Shown here in pieces: positions 7,948-16,285 of a DNA stretch of 64,000 nucleotides (position 1 is the first letter of the stretch; every line of letters begins with the position of its first letter). The notes under the pieces were generated by a model that searched no databases, had not been told where the DNA came from, and saw nothing but the letters and a program-made list of their open reading frames with translations. The translations under genes and the position numbers were made by a program. The stretch comes from a virus, in IMG/VR virus record IMGVR_UViG_3300020377_000001, positions 1-64,000 of that record. One strand, 5' to 3'.

Positions 7948-8610
7948 ATGCCGAACCAAAATCGATGGATCAAGTTTCACATGAGTAATTTAGAGGACAA
8001 CTCAGACTGCTGGGTATTTGTGGCCTGGTTTCTGTCGATCGCAAAGGTAAAAGACTTTGGTGTTGTGTCGCATTCGCTTATTGATTGCAACAGGTTCGAG
8101 GCTCAGTCTGGGCTTTCTCATGCGAAGGCCAAGGATCAGGTTCGTGCAGCAATGCAGCGGGGGATTATTGTGTTTTGTGAGGTGACGGGCTCGATTGGCG
8201 GCAGGTCCCCAAAGGAGAAAATCGTACGCGGATGGAGGCACTTTGCCTGGGAGTCTGTTCTGCCAGACCAAAGGGTGAAGAAGCGTAAGGTAGAGCGACT
8301 AAAAGTGCCCCAATTTTCACACTACACTCGGGAATCGTCAAGCACTGGTCCAACGATTGTCGATGTTGTCGAGAAGGCAATATCGTGCATGTCTTTGGGC
8401 GGAAAGTCCACGAGGGTCATTTCGCTCGATGCGATATCTCTCGAGATAATAAAGGGCCTGGTATCAGAACACGGAGCAGAGTCTGTCATGGATGCTCTCG
8501 ATAAGTGTGGAGGAACTGCCAGACCGGCTTATATGTTAAAAAAGGTTCTATCCAAAGGTCGAAAGAAAAAGGGTGCAATTCCAACCAGAGAGGAGTGGCT
8601 AAAGGGATGA
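7948..8610 (+). CDS. DnaD-like replication initiation/primosome protein
   Basis: A 220-residue protein, first gene of the replication operon. ATG 7948 is chosen for AAGAGG just upstream; the 13 residues above it look non-native. The N-terminal half resembles a winged helix (NRWIKFHMSN onward, with a basic loop). The C-terminal part has the primosome-like helix pattern ending AYMLKKVLSKGRKKKG. It precedes a DnaC-like loader and DnaB-like helicase with ATGA overlaps, so it probably recognises the origin or recruits the loader. Confidence 0.6.
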   Translation: MPNQNRWIKFHMSNLEDNSDCWVFVAWFLSIAKVKDFGVVSHSLIDCNRFEAQSGLSHAKAKDQVRAAMQRGIIVFCEVTGSIGGRSPKEKIVRGWRHFAWESVLPDQRVKKRKVERLKVPQFSHYTRESSSTGPTIVDVVEKAISCMSLGGKSTRVISLDAISLEIIKGLVSEHGAESVMDALDKCGGTARPAYMLKKVLSKGRKKKGAIPTREEWLKG

Positions 8611-9263
8611 CGTGTAAATTATGTAGAGGCATGTTGAAGATAATTCGTGTTGAGGAGGGCGAGGTGTTTGCAATCGACTGCCCAAACTGCAGGCAGGAGG
8701 TTGTGAGCGAAAAGATGACGAGAGCAAACTTGCCAAAGAGGTATTTGTCCGTACGGTTTACGAACTCAAAGATGCCTTCACCTGAGTATGAGAAATCCTG
8801 TAGGTCTTTATCTTATTGGTGTCAGTCGCCAGAAGGTTTTGTGACCATATCTGGTCCGCCCGGTAGCGGAAAGACGCACATGCTTGCCTGTATGGCCGCA
8901 CAAATGATCGACAGTGGTCTTGATGCTAGGTACCTGTCTCTTATAGATCTTTTTGATGACGAGAGAAGACGAATTGGAAAGCAGCCAGTCAGAGACCTAT
9001 ACTTGTTAGAATCGGCGCCGATCCTTCTGGTGGATGAGCTCGGTGCGGGCATCGGAACTGAATTCGAAAAGGACGTCATTCATCGACTGGTAGCCCGTCG
9101 TTATGACGATATGAGACCAACTGTGTTTGCTACGAACTTTAGGTTTTTCGGCTCGGGAGCGGCGAGCCTAGAGTCGAGCGGCAGGGTCAGCACGCACACC
9201 TTCTCGAGGCTATCCACTTCTACAAATTTTGAAACGATAGAATCTTTTAGAGGTGGTCAATGA
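8607..9263 (+). CDS. DnaC/IstB-like helicase loader ATPase
   Basis: A 218-residue AAA+ ATPase. The N-terminal zinc-binding pairs are CKLC and CPNC. Walker A is GPPGSGKTH and Walker B is ILLVDELG, followed by a sensor-like strand TVFATNFRF. The class loads replicative helicase onto DNA. ATG 8607 overlaps the previous stop (ATGA), with AGAGGAG upstream; a longer frame from 8505 has no support. The ATGA overlap with the DnaB gene indicates coupled translation of loader and helicase. Confidence 0.86.
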   Translation: MTCKLCRGMLKIIRVEEGEVFAIDCPNCRQEVVSEKMTRANLPKRYLSVRFTNSKMPSPEYEKSCRSLSYWCQSPEGFVTISGPPGSGKTHMLACMAAQMIDSGLDARYLSLIDLFDDERRRIGKQPVRDLYLLESAPILLVDELGAGIGTEFEKDVIHRLVARRYDDMRPTVFATNFRFFGSGAASLESSGRVSTHTFSRLSTSTNFETIESFRGGQ

Positions 9264-10537
9264 TGGACGCAATTTCTGCTGCAGAGAAAAGTGTTTTAGG
9301 GGTTTGTTTTCTTGCTGAGAGGTCTGTGGTCGCAGACATAAGCCAGAGGCTTGATGAGGATGACTTTCATCAACCGCAGAACAAAAGGCTATTTAGCTCC
9401 ATAAAGGCACTTATAAATAGCGGACAGGAGGTTAACTCCATAAAGGTGATTGAGCATGCAGAGTCCACTGGGTGTAATGAAGACACGTTTGGTCTGACAT
9501 TAGATTTTATACACTCAGTCGAGCAGTGCGTTGCCACCTCTTTATCCTACGGATCTTATATTGACATTGTGAAGCAGGGCTCAAAGAGACGATCAACCCA
9601 AACTTCTTTGGTAAGGGCGGTCACTGAACTGTCTGATCCGAGCTGTCCAGTAGATGATACAATCGATGCACTCGTAGCCAAGTTGAGTGCCAGAAGCCGT
9701 CCAGACGGGCTGCAGGTCACTAGCCTGTCCGATGCGATTGCAAAAGCCTTGAGAGAAACACAGGAGAGGTTTGAGTCTGGTAATGAAATAATCGGTATTA
9801 AGACAGGGCTTCGAGAGTTGGACGACCTCACAGGGGGACTTAAGCCGCAGAGGATGTATATTTTGATGGGTGGTACAGGCAGGGGTAAAACCTGTCTCGC
9901 GCTGAACATTGTAAATTCTGCTGTCATGGACAAATATCGAGTCCTCCACCTATCACTTGAAATGTCAGGATCCGATTTGGCAAAGCGCTTGATATCGATG
10001 CGGGCTCAGGTAGATGGAAAGCGAATTGATAATGGAAACTTGAGCTCAGATGAGCTTGATTCGATGGTTTACGCGGCAAGAGACTTAAAGGGCAACAGCG
10101 ATAATCTTAGTTTTGTGGAGGGTAGAGTGTCCACGTCGCAGTTGAGGATGGAGTTGATAAGAATGGGGGATGACAACACACCAGATCTAATCATTGTCGA
10201 TTATCTCCAACTTATTGTTGGTGAGTCTGCCCCAACGAGACAGCAGCAGATACAGAAGATCTCCTCAGACCTGCTTTCCATTGCCATTGAGTTTAACCTA
10301 GTCATCATAGCCCTATCTCAGCAGAACAAGCAGGGTGAGGCGCGGGAGTCTAAAGACATTGAGAATGATGCAAGTGGGATAATGAAGATTGAGTATGAGG
10401 ATGAGTCAGAGGGCCCATCTCAGCCTGCGCCAAACGTATTTATAAACATGACCAAACATCGATTTGGAGACATAGGAAAAGCAAGAGCGACCTTCTTTCG
10501 TAAGCATCAGCTTTTTGTTAATCGAAGGGATTATTGA
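9260..10537 (+). CDS. DnaB-like replicative DNA helicase
   Basis: A 425-residue replicative helicase. The N-terminal helical domain (about 1-100, EKSVLGVCFL...QPQNKRLF) is followed by a linker and the RecA-like domain. Walker A is GGTGRGKTC, the H1a-like segment is LHLSLEMSG and Walker B is DLIIVDYLQLI, with a glutamine-rich motif at ALSQQNKQ. It unwinds DNA at the phage fork and is loaded by the upstream DnaC-like protein. It is slightly shorter than host DnaB (about 470 aa), as usual for phages. Confidence 0.92.
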   Translation: MMDAISAAEKSVLGVCFLAERSVVADISQRLDEDDFHQPQNKRLFSSIKALINSGQEVNSIKVIEHAESTGCNEDTFGLTLDFIHSVEQCVATSLSYGSYIDIVKQGSKRRSTQTSLVRAVTELSDPSCPVDDTIDALVAKLSARSRPDGLQVTSLSDAIAKALRETQERFESGNEIIGIKTGLRELDDLTGGLKPQRMYILMGGTGRGKTCLALNIVNSAVMDKYRVLHLSLEMSGSDLAKRLISMRAQVDGKRIDNGNLSSDELDSMVYAARDLKGNSDNLSFVEGRVSTSQLRMELIRMGDDNTPDLIIVDYLQLIVGESAPTRQQQIQKISSDLLSIAIEFNLVIIALSQQNKQGEARESKDIENDASGIMKIEYEDESEGPSQPAPNVFINMTKHRFGDIGKARATFFRKHQLFVNRRDY

Positions 10538-10539
10538 GA

Positions 10540-10989
10540 ATGATTCACTACTGTTTGATGGTTTTCTGTACTGCAATCGTGTCCTCCCAGACGAGCACGA
10601 TGGTGGAGCACAGGGTTTCCGTCTGTCATGATGTCGGTGTTGAGGCAATCATGCAGGACGTTGACCCCGTCTTGGCAATCGCTGTTGCCTGGAGAGAGTC
10701 GGCGTTCATTAGAACCGCAAGATCGAGTGCTGGTGCGGTTGGACCAATGCAGGTTTTGCCTCGTTTTTGGTGCAAGGGGTCTCCATGTAACTTGGTGAAG
10801 GCAGGCATAGACGCACTAAAACATTACACGTCTAAATACGGCATAAAGTCTGGACTGTGTGCTTATTTCAGCGGAAGACCGTGCAGCCGAGCTCCGAAGT
10901 CTGCTAATCGGTATCAAAAGTCGGTGCTTTCGATTGAGGATAAGTTTGAAAAGCATTGGGACGAACCTTGCGGAGACCTGGGTTGCTAG
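10540..10989 (+). CDS. Secreted lytic transglycosylase (SLT fold)
   Basis: A 149-residue muramidase-like enzyme cleaving the glycan strands of peptidoglycan. A hydrophobic N-terminus (about 1-20) looks like a signal peptide or signal-anchor. The SLT core has the catalytic Glu in AWRESAF and the downstream GAVGPMQVLP motif. Several Cys in the C-terminal half could form disulfides after export. It is in the replication/packaging operon, not beside the CHAP endolysin at 32.8 kb, so it may act in DNA entry or as a second lysis enzyme. TTG 10534 is an alternative start. Confidence 0.8.
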   Translation: MIHYCLMVFCTAIVSSQTSTMVEHRVSVCHDVGVEAIMQDVDPVLAIAVAWRESAFIRTARSSAGAVGPMQVLPRFWCKGSPCNLVKAGIDALKHYTSKYGIKSGLCAYFSGRPCSRAPKSANRYQKSVLSIEDKFEKHWDEPCGDLGC

Positions 10990-11114
10990 TATTTACCCTT
11001 GCCTTCAGCGTAAGAGATGAACCGCCGTTGTGCCTCGATTCAATTCACGATTATCTTTGGATTGTCGTTCTGGTATTATGTGTAGTATCTGTTCTGTATA
11101 TTGCTAGGAGGTGA
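10983..11114 (+). CDS. Small single-TM protein after transglycosylase
   Basis: A 43-residue frame starting at TTG 10983, overlapping the transglycosylase stop, with GGAG 7 bp upstream. It ends just before the terminase gene, its last codons forming that gene's AGGAGG site. The C-terminal half is a strong membrane segment (YLWIVVLVLCVVSVLYIARR) with a basic tail. Position next to a cell-wall hydrolase suggests a holin or accessory lysis peptide. The call rests only on the RBS, the tight packing and hydrophobicity. Confidence 0.45.
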   Translation: MLVFTLAFSVRDEPPLCLDSIHDYLWIVVLVLCVVSVLYIARR

Positions 11115-11117
11115 ACG

Positions 11118-11585
11118 ATGAGTCGCGTAAAATCTGCGGTCAAGCAGAGAAGAGAGTACATCAAAGAACTTTTGCTCGGTTACGTCCCAGATAGGACGAT
11201 TGCAAGAAAGTGCGCTGACAGGTTCAATACCAACACCGCCACGATTTTCAGCGACCTTCGCATAATCAAGAAGCAGATGTCGGAGGACGCTGCTAGACTT
11301 GCAGACGCAGAGTTTGTGGATCGTCTGAAGATGCAACACGTTAGTAGCCTTCAACGCGCCATGGCAACAGCAATATCCAAAGATAATATAAATCAGTTCA
11401 TACGTGCATCAGCGCAATACATCCAGCTAATGGATTTTAATGGCAAAAGCTCAAATCAAAAGAAGTCTTCAGAGCCCGATGGGACCGCGATTAGCACGCT
11501 CACAGATGAAGAGTTGATGGAGATGATTAAAAAGTCTGGAGGAGCGTTTGACCTATCATCTAAAGACGGAAAGAAGATACACTGA
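11118..11585 (+). CDS. Terminase small subunit (probable)
   Basis: A 155-residue protein with a strong site (AGGAGGTGAACG before ATG). The N-terminal helix-turn-helix (about residues 10-55, with PDRTIARKCADRFN and TATIFSDLRIIKKQM) fits the DNA-recognition domain of small terminases, and a helical oligomerisation region and acidic/basic tail follow. It directly precedes the large subunit with a one-base TGATG overlap. Small terminases choose the packaging site. The call is by context and architecture, not strong sequence match. Confidence 0.75.
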   Translation: MSRVKSAVKQRREYIKELLLGYVPDRTIARKCADRFNTNTATIFSDLRIIKKQMSEDAARLADAEFVDRLKMQHVSSLQRAMATAISKDNINQFIRASAQYIQLMDFNGKSSNQKKSSEPDGTAISTLTDEELMEMIKKSGGAFDLSSKDGKKIH

Positions 11586-13042
11586 TGCCCGCCCAGGGTC
11601 GTGAGGGGCTCGAACTTGCGCTTCGCGAGCTCACCAAGAGAAACATGGAAAAGTCACTGTCGCTTTTCGCGCAGCACTGTTGGCACATTGTAGAGCCTGC
11701 GACCCCATACAAGCACGGGTGGCACATAGACGCCATCTGTGAACACCTCGAGGCTGTTACAGACGGACGCATTCGAAACCTTGTAATAAACATGCCGCCC
11801 CGCCACATGAAGTCGATGCTGGTTTGTGTGTTTTGGCCATGCTGGGTTTGGGCAACGAGACCCGAATCAAGGTGGCTCTATTCTTCCTATGCTCAAAGTC
11901 TAAGCATTCGAGACTCTTTGAAGTGTAGGCGAATCGTTGAGAGTAGGTGGTATCGAGAGCACTGGCCGGACGTAAAGCTCAACGTGGATCAAAACCAGAA
12001 GGCCAGATTTGAAAACACTCACACAGGATATCGAGTTTCTACCTCTGTTGGAGGCTCGGCCACTGGTGAAGGTGGGGATTTTATAGTCTGTGACGACCCT
12101 CACAAGGTCGGTGACGTTCCATCAGAGCGAATACGAGAGCAGGTAGTCAACTGGTGGAATGAAGAAATGAGCACTCGAGGCAATGACCCAAAGAAGGTTG
12201 CCAAGGTCATCGTCGCTCAGAGGGTGCATGAAAACGATTTGTGTGGATATGTTCTACAGCAAGGGGGCTATGAGCACCTTTGTCTTGCCGCAGAGTTTGA
12301 TGGACACAGATCGAAGACCGCACTCGGATGGAAGGACCCAAGGAAGGAAGAAGGTGATCTTCTTTGGTCAGACAGGTTTGGCAGGGACGAGCTCGATGAA
12401 CTGAAAAAACGTTTAGGTGCTTACGCGGCTGCGGCGCAACTCCAGCAGAGACCCGCCCCTGCTGGAGGCGGGTTGTTTCGGGAGGAGTGGTGGAAGTTTT
12501 GGGATGAGTTTCCAGCATCGATGGATGAAATTATCCAAAGCTGGGATATGGCCTTCAAGGGAACGAAGAAGGGATCTTTCGTGGTTTGTCAGGTGTGGGG
12601 TCGAATTGGTGCCGACTTTTACCTACTTGACCAGCTCAGGAAGCGCATGTCCTTTCCACAAACAATCAGCTCATTCAAAGAGATGTATGCGAGGTGGCCG
12701 ATGACTCAGGCTATTCTCGTAGAGGACAAGGCGAACGGACCGGCGATCATAGACACCCTCAAGGGGTCGATACCCGGTATAATCCCAGTACAGCCTGACG
12801 GTTCAAAGATCGCCAGAGCTTCTGCGATAAGTGCGTTAATTGAAGCTGGTGATGTTAAAATACCGAACCCAAAACACTACCCTTGGGTCGTAGACTTCTT
12901 AAGGGAATGTGGATCTTTTCCCGTTGGGCCTAACGACGATCAGGTAGACGCCATGAGTCAAGCACTCGAGAGGATGCGGAAATCAATTCAAAGTGGCTTG
13001 TTTCAGATTCGCGGCGGAAACCTGAAAAGGAGACTATCTTGA
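11585..13042 (+). CDS. Terminase large subunit
   Basis: A 485-residue packaging motor. The N-terminal ATPase has the region NMPPRHMKSM acting as Walker A-like loop and the Walker B-like strand FIVCDDPH. The C-terminal RNase H-like nuclease has IQSWDMAFKG (first Asp), ILVEDKANG and GPNDDQVDAMSQAL (last acidic pair). These motifs and the length match the Terminase_6/gp17-type family. It translocates DNA into proheads and cuts the concatemer. No portal follows, which is unusual. Confidence 0.93.
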   Translation: MPAQGREGLELALRELTKRNMEKSLSLFAQHCWHIVEPATPYKHGWHIDAICEHLEAVTDGRIRNLVINMPPRHMKSMLVCVFWPCWVWATRPESRWLYSSYAQSLSIRDSLKCRRIVESRWYREHWPDVKLNVDQNQKARFENTHTGYRVSTSVGGSATGEGGDFIVCDDPHKVGDVPSERIREQVVNWWNEEMSTRGNDPKKVAKVIVAQRVHENDLCGYVLQQGGYEHLCLAAEFDGHRSKTALGWKDPRKEEGDLLWSDRFGRDELDELKKRLGAYAAAAQLQQRPAPAGGGLFREEWWKFWDEFPASMDEIIQSWDMAFKGTKKGSFVVCQVWGRIGADFYLLDQLRKRMSFPQTISSFKEMYARWPMTQAILVEDKANGPAIIDTLKGSIPGIIPVQPDGSKIARASAISALIEAGDVKIPNPKHYPWVVDFLRECGSFPVGPNDDQVDAMSQALERMRKSIQSGLFQIRGGNLKRRLS

Positions 13043-13179
13043 GACATTCGCCAGACTTTATCATGAATCAATATGCTCAGTATCGAGAATTTGAACCACC
13101 GAATGACTACGCAGTTTTGGGTTGCATCATCCTGACAATCCTTTATTTGATCTATTTTGAACTAAAAAGATCGAATTGA
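13039..13179 (+). CDS. Small single-TM protein after terminase
   Basis: A 46-residue frame starting at TTG 13039, in TTGA overlap with the terminase stop. A perfect AGGAG lies 6 bp upstream (13028-13032). An N-terminal polar part precedes a C-terminal membrane helix (AVLGCIILTILYLIYFELK). Tight packing and the ribosome site support it as real although it is below usual gene-calling size. Function unknown. Confidence 0.5.
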   Translation: MRHSPDFIMNQYAQYREFEPPNDYAVLGCIILTILYLIYFELKRSN

Positions 13180-13205
13180 ACCCAACAAACTATCGAGGGA
13201 TTGCT

Positions 13206-13526
13206 ATGGACATGCTCCTTTATCAAGAAAAAGCCACCAGAACACTCAATCAAACTCTAGGCATGCAGGAATCTTTGACAAACCTGTGCATGGGCATTGC
13301 TGGCGAAAGCGGCGAGCTTATCGACTACTTTAAAAAGCATATTTTTCATGGCCACGAATTGAACCGTGAGCACGTTAAATCTGAGCTCGGAGACATTCTT
13401 TGGTATGTAGCATGCCTAGCAGACACCTTAGAAATATCTCTAGAGGACGTCTGTCTTTCAAACATTGAAAAGCTTGAGTCAAGGTATCCAGAGGGCTTCA
13501 GCAAAGAGATGAGCAAAAACAGATGA
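13206..13526 (+). CDS. MazG-like nucleotide pyrophosphohydrolase
   Basis: A 106-residue all-alpha NTP pyrophosphatase. It shows the MazG metal-binding helices GIAGESGELIDYFKK and KSELGDILWYVACLA (E-x2-E and E-x2-D). The enzyme hydrolyses NTPs to NMP and PPi, and phage versions are thought to trim non-canonical or alarmone nucleotides or tune nucleotide pools. ATG 13206 has GAGGGA upstream; an upstream TTG would add 10 residues. It overlaps the next gene by ATGA. Confidence 0.85.
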   Translation: MDMLLYQEKATRTLNQTLGMQESLTNLCMGIAGESGELIDYFKKHIFHGHELNREHVKSELGDILWYVACLADTLEISLEDVCLSNIEKLESRYPEGFSKEMSKNR

Positions 13527-13708
13527 AGATAATGTTGGAGATTCATAGCGATATGGTTGACTGGATTGACAACCAGATCTTGGAGAAGGGTCTAGACGAA
13601 GATTGTGCTGATCGTAAAGCTCCCTACCTGAGGGGTCAAATCATTGAGTCTTTGATCGTCTCCGCTCGTGAAAGCTCCAGGAAGGATTTTCGAGGGTCAC
13701 GTAATTAG
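13523..13708 (+). CDS. Small hypothetical protein
   Basis: A 61-residue acidic then basic protein, ATGA-coupled to the MazG gene. It has an amphipathic helix (MVDWIDNQILEKG) and a second helix in the C-terminal half (GQIIESLIVSARESS). The pattern is weakly compatible with a small RHH-type or accessory regulator, but no family is recognised. It converges with the Dam-like gene, overlapping it by 12 bp. Confidence 0.55.
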   Translation: MKIMLEIHSDMVDWIDNQILEKGLDEDCADRKAPYLRGQIIESLIVSARESSRKDFRGSRN

Positions 13709-14272
13709 GTCCATAAGGTTTGACTCAGAGGCCGCAACCCAATACGCCTTATCAACCGATCCGATTGGCTGAAAGCTTCTAGAGCAGAACGACCCTAGTC
13801 GCGTGCCCGTCATCCTGCACGACGATTCGGACCACACGATAATCATGGATCCAACCACGTTTCCACCCACAGGCTTGCCTGTCGATGGGTTCAGAAAACC
13901 TACCCTGCCCTTCATGAACCACAATTCTGACGCCTTCCCAACCACGTATTTGTGAAACCATTTCACGTCTACCGTTGACGGCATGAGGGCCACAACCTCT
14001 TTCACCTCACCATCCCTCGCGGCATGCCAAGCCCTCGACATGAATTCTGCGCTTTTACTGTAAGGCGGGTTGATAAAAACGCGGTCTCCAAGCGAGGACC
14101 AGCTGTTGGCAAGCGCATTTGACTTATAGGTAAAGAAGCGAGCACAGAGTGCGTTTTTGGGATTGGCGCATGCATCGCCCGTAAATCTAAAACGACTGTT
14201 GAGACGCGCAAACAGCTCTGGAGGGGTTCTCCAATCGTCTTTCGAGTCCTCTCTGTGCTTCCTGTGGCTCAT
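13697..14272 (-). CDS. Phage N6-adenine DNA methyltransferase (Dam, PF05869-like)
   Basis: A 191-residue SAM-dependent methylase. It has the phage Dam signatures DDWRTPPELFARLN near the N-terminus, FTGDACANPKN, and the catalytic NPPY motif in RVFINPPYSK, then ALMPSTVDVKWFHKYV. Length and order match the PF05869 family. It methylates adenine N6, probably to evade restriction or mark phage DNA. It is last in the RHH/recombinase operon, starting with an ATGA overlap. No restriction nuclease is nearby. Confidence 0.87.
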   Translation of the reverse strand: MSHRKHREDSKDDWRTPPELFARLNSRFRFTGDACANPKNALCARFFTYKSNALANSWSSLGDRVFINPPYSKSAEFMSRAWHAARDGEVKEVVALMPSTVDVKWFHKYVVGKASELWFMKGRVGFLNPSTGKPVGGNVVGSMIIVWSESSCRMTGTRLGSFCSRSFQPIGSVDKAYWVAASESNLMDLIT

Positions 14273-14583
14273 TGCGATATCACTGAGGGGTTATCCCTAG
14301 CATGTCTTAGCAAAGCGTCGTACAGACCCCCGTTCACGCCCCCCTGGATAGATCTGGTGAGGTGAACCCCGTTGGAGTCCGACTGAACATGCAATACTGA
14401 TGAGTCGCTCAACATAAAGACATGTGAGCACGGTATGCTCCTGTCTTCAACCTTGGATAGGAAAAACCTAACTCGACCTAGGATTTCATCGCGCATGTCA
14501 TCTGTTGCATGCATCTGAACCTTAAACCAAAACCGCTGTACCAGACGAAGAAAGTCGCTAATTATGTGTATAAAGACCCTCAT
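14269..14583 (-). CDS. Hypothetical protein between recombinase and Dam methylase
   Basis: A 104-residue protein joined by ATGA overlaps to the genes on both sides, so it is translated as part of that operon. The N-terminal third is helical and basic or aromatic (FLRLVQRFWFKVQ); the rest has short strands. No domain was recognised and no membrane signal is seen. Confidence 0.58.
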   Translation of the reverse strand: MRVFIHIISDFLRLVQRFWFKVQMHATDDMRDEILGRVRFFLSKVEDRSIPCSHVFMLSDSSVLHVQSDSNGVHLTRSIQGGVNGGLYDALLRHARDNPSVISQ

Positions 14584-15296
14584 ACTAGTCCCTCCTGCAA
14601 TATCAGGCTTACCTTATCCTTGGCCTCGAGAACCTTGAGCCCCCCAGCGTAAATCTTGTGAATAGACATTTTCACAAAAGGCTTTCCTGCACGATTGACG
14701 TATCCCTTTTGGTTAACCTTATCACAGATCTTTTGGTACGACACCCCAGCGTCCCTCAGGCGCATAACCATCTTGAGAACCTTTGCTTCCTCTCGGTGGA
14801 CGTGCAGATTTCCATCCTCGTCAGCAAACATTCCCCAAGGGACCGTGCCGGCCCTCTTTCCGTTTCTTCGAAGCTGACGTAGCGCCGCTCGAGTTCTCAT
14901 TTTCGTTTTAGCGAGCTCAAACTCCGCGAAGGAATCCATGATTCGTCTCATGAGGACTGCGTTTGGATCGTCACTATGGTCGAGTCCATCTGCCGACATA
15001 ATCACTGCGCCGCGCTCCTTAACCAAGGTCTCAGCGGCAATGGCCTGAGAAACACCACGCGCAAGACGGTCACGCTTTGAGATGATGAGAATATCTCCCT
15101 CCCCTAGGTCATATATCGCATCCATCAGCACTTCGCGCTCATGAAGTGCAGCAGCGCCAGAGACACCCTTTTCAACATGAATTGCCTCTACAGAAAGACC
15201 CTTACGCTCGGCCATACCCCTGCACTCAAAGATCTGTGCATCTGGGCTAAGGTGTTGCTCATCGGTCGATACTCGTACGTAAATTACTGCACCCAT
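14580..15296 (-). CDS. Serine recombinase (resolvase/invertase family)
   Basis: A 238-residue site-specific recombinase. The catalytic Ser is residue 10 in YVRVSTDEQ, and the conserved Arg context ISKRDRLARG and the long E helix (AEFELAKTKMRTRAALRQLR) are present. A recombinase/HTH-like C-terminal region ends soon after. It is longer than simple resolvases (about 185 aa) and much shorter than large serine integrases (about 450 aa or more), so it may be a resolvase, invertase or reduced integrase. No attachment site could be found by eye. It follows an RHH-like gene by 1 bp. Confidence 0.85.
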   Translation of the reverse strand: MGAVIYVRVSTDEQHLSPDAQIFECRGMAERKGLSVEAIHVEKGVSGAAALHEREVLMDAIYDLGEGDILIISKRDRLARGVSQAIAAETLVKERGAVIMSADGLDHSDDPNAVLMRRIMDSFAEFELAKTKMRTRAALRQLRRNGKRAGTVPWGMFADEDGNLHVHREEAKVLKMVMRLRDAGVSYQKICDKVNQKGYVNRAGKPFVKMSIHKIYAGGLKVLEAKDKVSLILQEGLV

Positions 15297-15297
15297 A

Positions 15298-15477
15298 CTA
15301 CACGTCCTTTCGATCTGAAGAGTTTATAAACTGCATCGCAAGAAAGCGGATTACCTGAGACCTAGACATCCTAACGCCAATCTTGGACTCCGCCAGTATG
15401 GTGGACTGCTCTAGAAGAGACCGTATCTCTAGGTTTGGATCGTGAATTGAAAAGTTGGGTGATGATTTGTTAGACAT
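15298..15477 (-). CDS. Small RHH-like DNA-binding regulator
   Basis: A 59-residue protein from ATG 15477, with AAGGAG 6 bp upstream; an in-frame ATG 30 bp further up is less likely. A polar N-terminus and the helix pair SLLEQSTILAESKIG and SRSQVIRFLAMQFI resemble ribbon-helix-helix proteins. It is first in the operon with the serine recombinase, and the palindrome TTGGT-AAG-ACCAA overlaps the promoter just upstream. Autorepression and control of recombinase level are likely but inferred. Confidence 0.6.
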   Translation of the reverse strand: MSNKSSPNFSIHDPNLEIRSLLEQSTILAESKIGVRMSRSQVIRFLAMQFINSSDRKDV

Positions 15478-15494
15478 TTTCTGCTCCTTCTCTG

Positions 15495-15534
15495 TTGGTA
15501 AGACCAATCTACTGGAGCAAATAACTCAAGTCAA
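15495..15534 (-). promoter_or_regulatory. Promoter and operator of recombinase operon
   Basis: On the minus strand TTGACT (15534-15529) and TAGATT (15511-15506) are separated by exactly 17 bp, giving 5/6 and 4/6 matches to the sigma70 consensus, upstream of ATG 15477. The perfect palindrome TTGGT-AAG-ACCAA (15495-15507) overlaps the downstream edge of the -10 element, where a bound repressor would block transcription. Confidence 0.6.
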
Positions 15535-15553
15535 CACTATTTCTAGATATAAT

Positions 15554-16285
15554 CTATATAGATCCTGTGTAGGTGTAGATGTCGCCCGACTTTGTGATTA
15601 CGTCGAATCTTATTAGTTGATTGATTACGCTTCTGGATATTCGTCCATGTTTCGGTGTGAAGCACCCCGCCGGCGCAATCTTTGACAGGTCGTCAACTGT
15701 GAATGTGTCTCCGCTAGAATAGTGGAGCTCAATTTCATTGATGAGCTTCCTTGCCTCGAGTGTTGGGTTTCGGTCGTAGTTGAATACGCTCATGCTTGGT
15801 CCTTTCGGGTCGTATGTTGTACAGGATTCACATCCTGTGTATTTTTTGCTTCTTACGTTTTCGCATCGAGAAAAGCACCATCTGCAAACCTTATATCCAC
15901 CCTTCACTCTGGGTGATTCAGGTCCAACTCTATTGAATTCTGATCCACAGCACTTGCACTTGAACCAAATATCGTAAGTCACCTCAACATGATCTGCAAA
16001 CAGAAAGTCTGGTCGAATACGCGCCATTTCAGATCTTACGACTGACTCAACAGACCTCCAGATTGCACAAAGCTTCTGGTCGGTTTTGTCGAGATAGTGT
16101 CCGTGACTATCCGCAAGAGCAATGTTTATTAAAGTGGGCCAGTGCTTTTCATCAACGATTTCTCGAATCATGTCCAGAACCCGCTCTTGGACTTTCCTCT
16201 TGGTTCCGAGGTTGCAGCTTGCATAAAGGTTTTTGGATCGTTGCGATGTTTGATTCTGCCTTTTCTGGTGCCTACTGAACCCCAT
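15554..16285 (-). CDS. Cysteine-rich zinc-ribbon protein, unknown function
   Basis: A 243-residue protein with a basic N-terminus (RHQKRQNQTSQRSKN), a helical region and a central block with several Cys pairs (CKCC, CRWC with a further Cys, and CESC), probably two zinc sites at about residues 110-165. The C-terminal third looks like a winged helix (FTVDDLSKIAPAG... ISRSVINQLIRFDVI). The layout suggests nucleic-acid binding. It overlaps the upstream gene by one base (TAATG). Confidence 0.6.
   Translation of the reverse strand: MGFSRHQKRQNQTSQRSKNLYASCNLGTKRKVQERVLDMIREIVDEKHWPTLINIALADSHGHYLDKTDQKLCAIWRSVESVVRSEMARIRPDFLFADHVEVTYDIWFKCKCCGSEFNRVGPESPRVKGGYKVCRWCFSRCENVRSKKYTGCESCTTYDPKGPSMSVFNYDRNPTLEARKLINEIELHYSSGDTFTVDDLSKIAPAGCFTPKHGRISRSVINQLIRFDVITKSGDIYTYTGSI

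Noticed and set aside
16221-16250. Eighth copy of the TTACG...TATAGA promoter
   Set aside because: CATAAAGGTTTTTGGATCG matches the A-tract half on the minus strand, but the TTACG element is missing and it lies inside a coding sequence.
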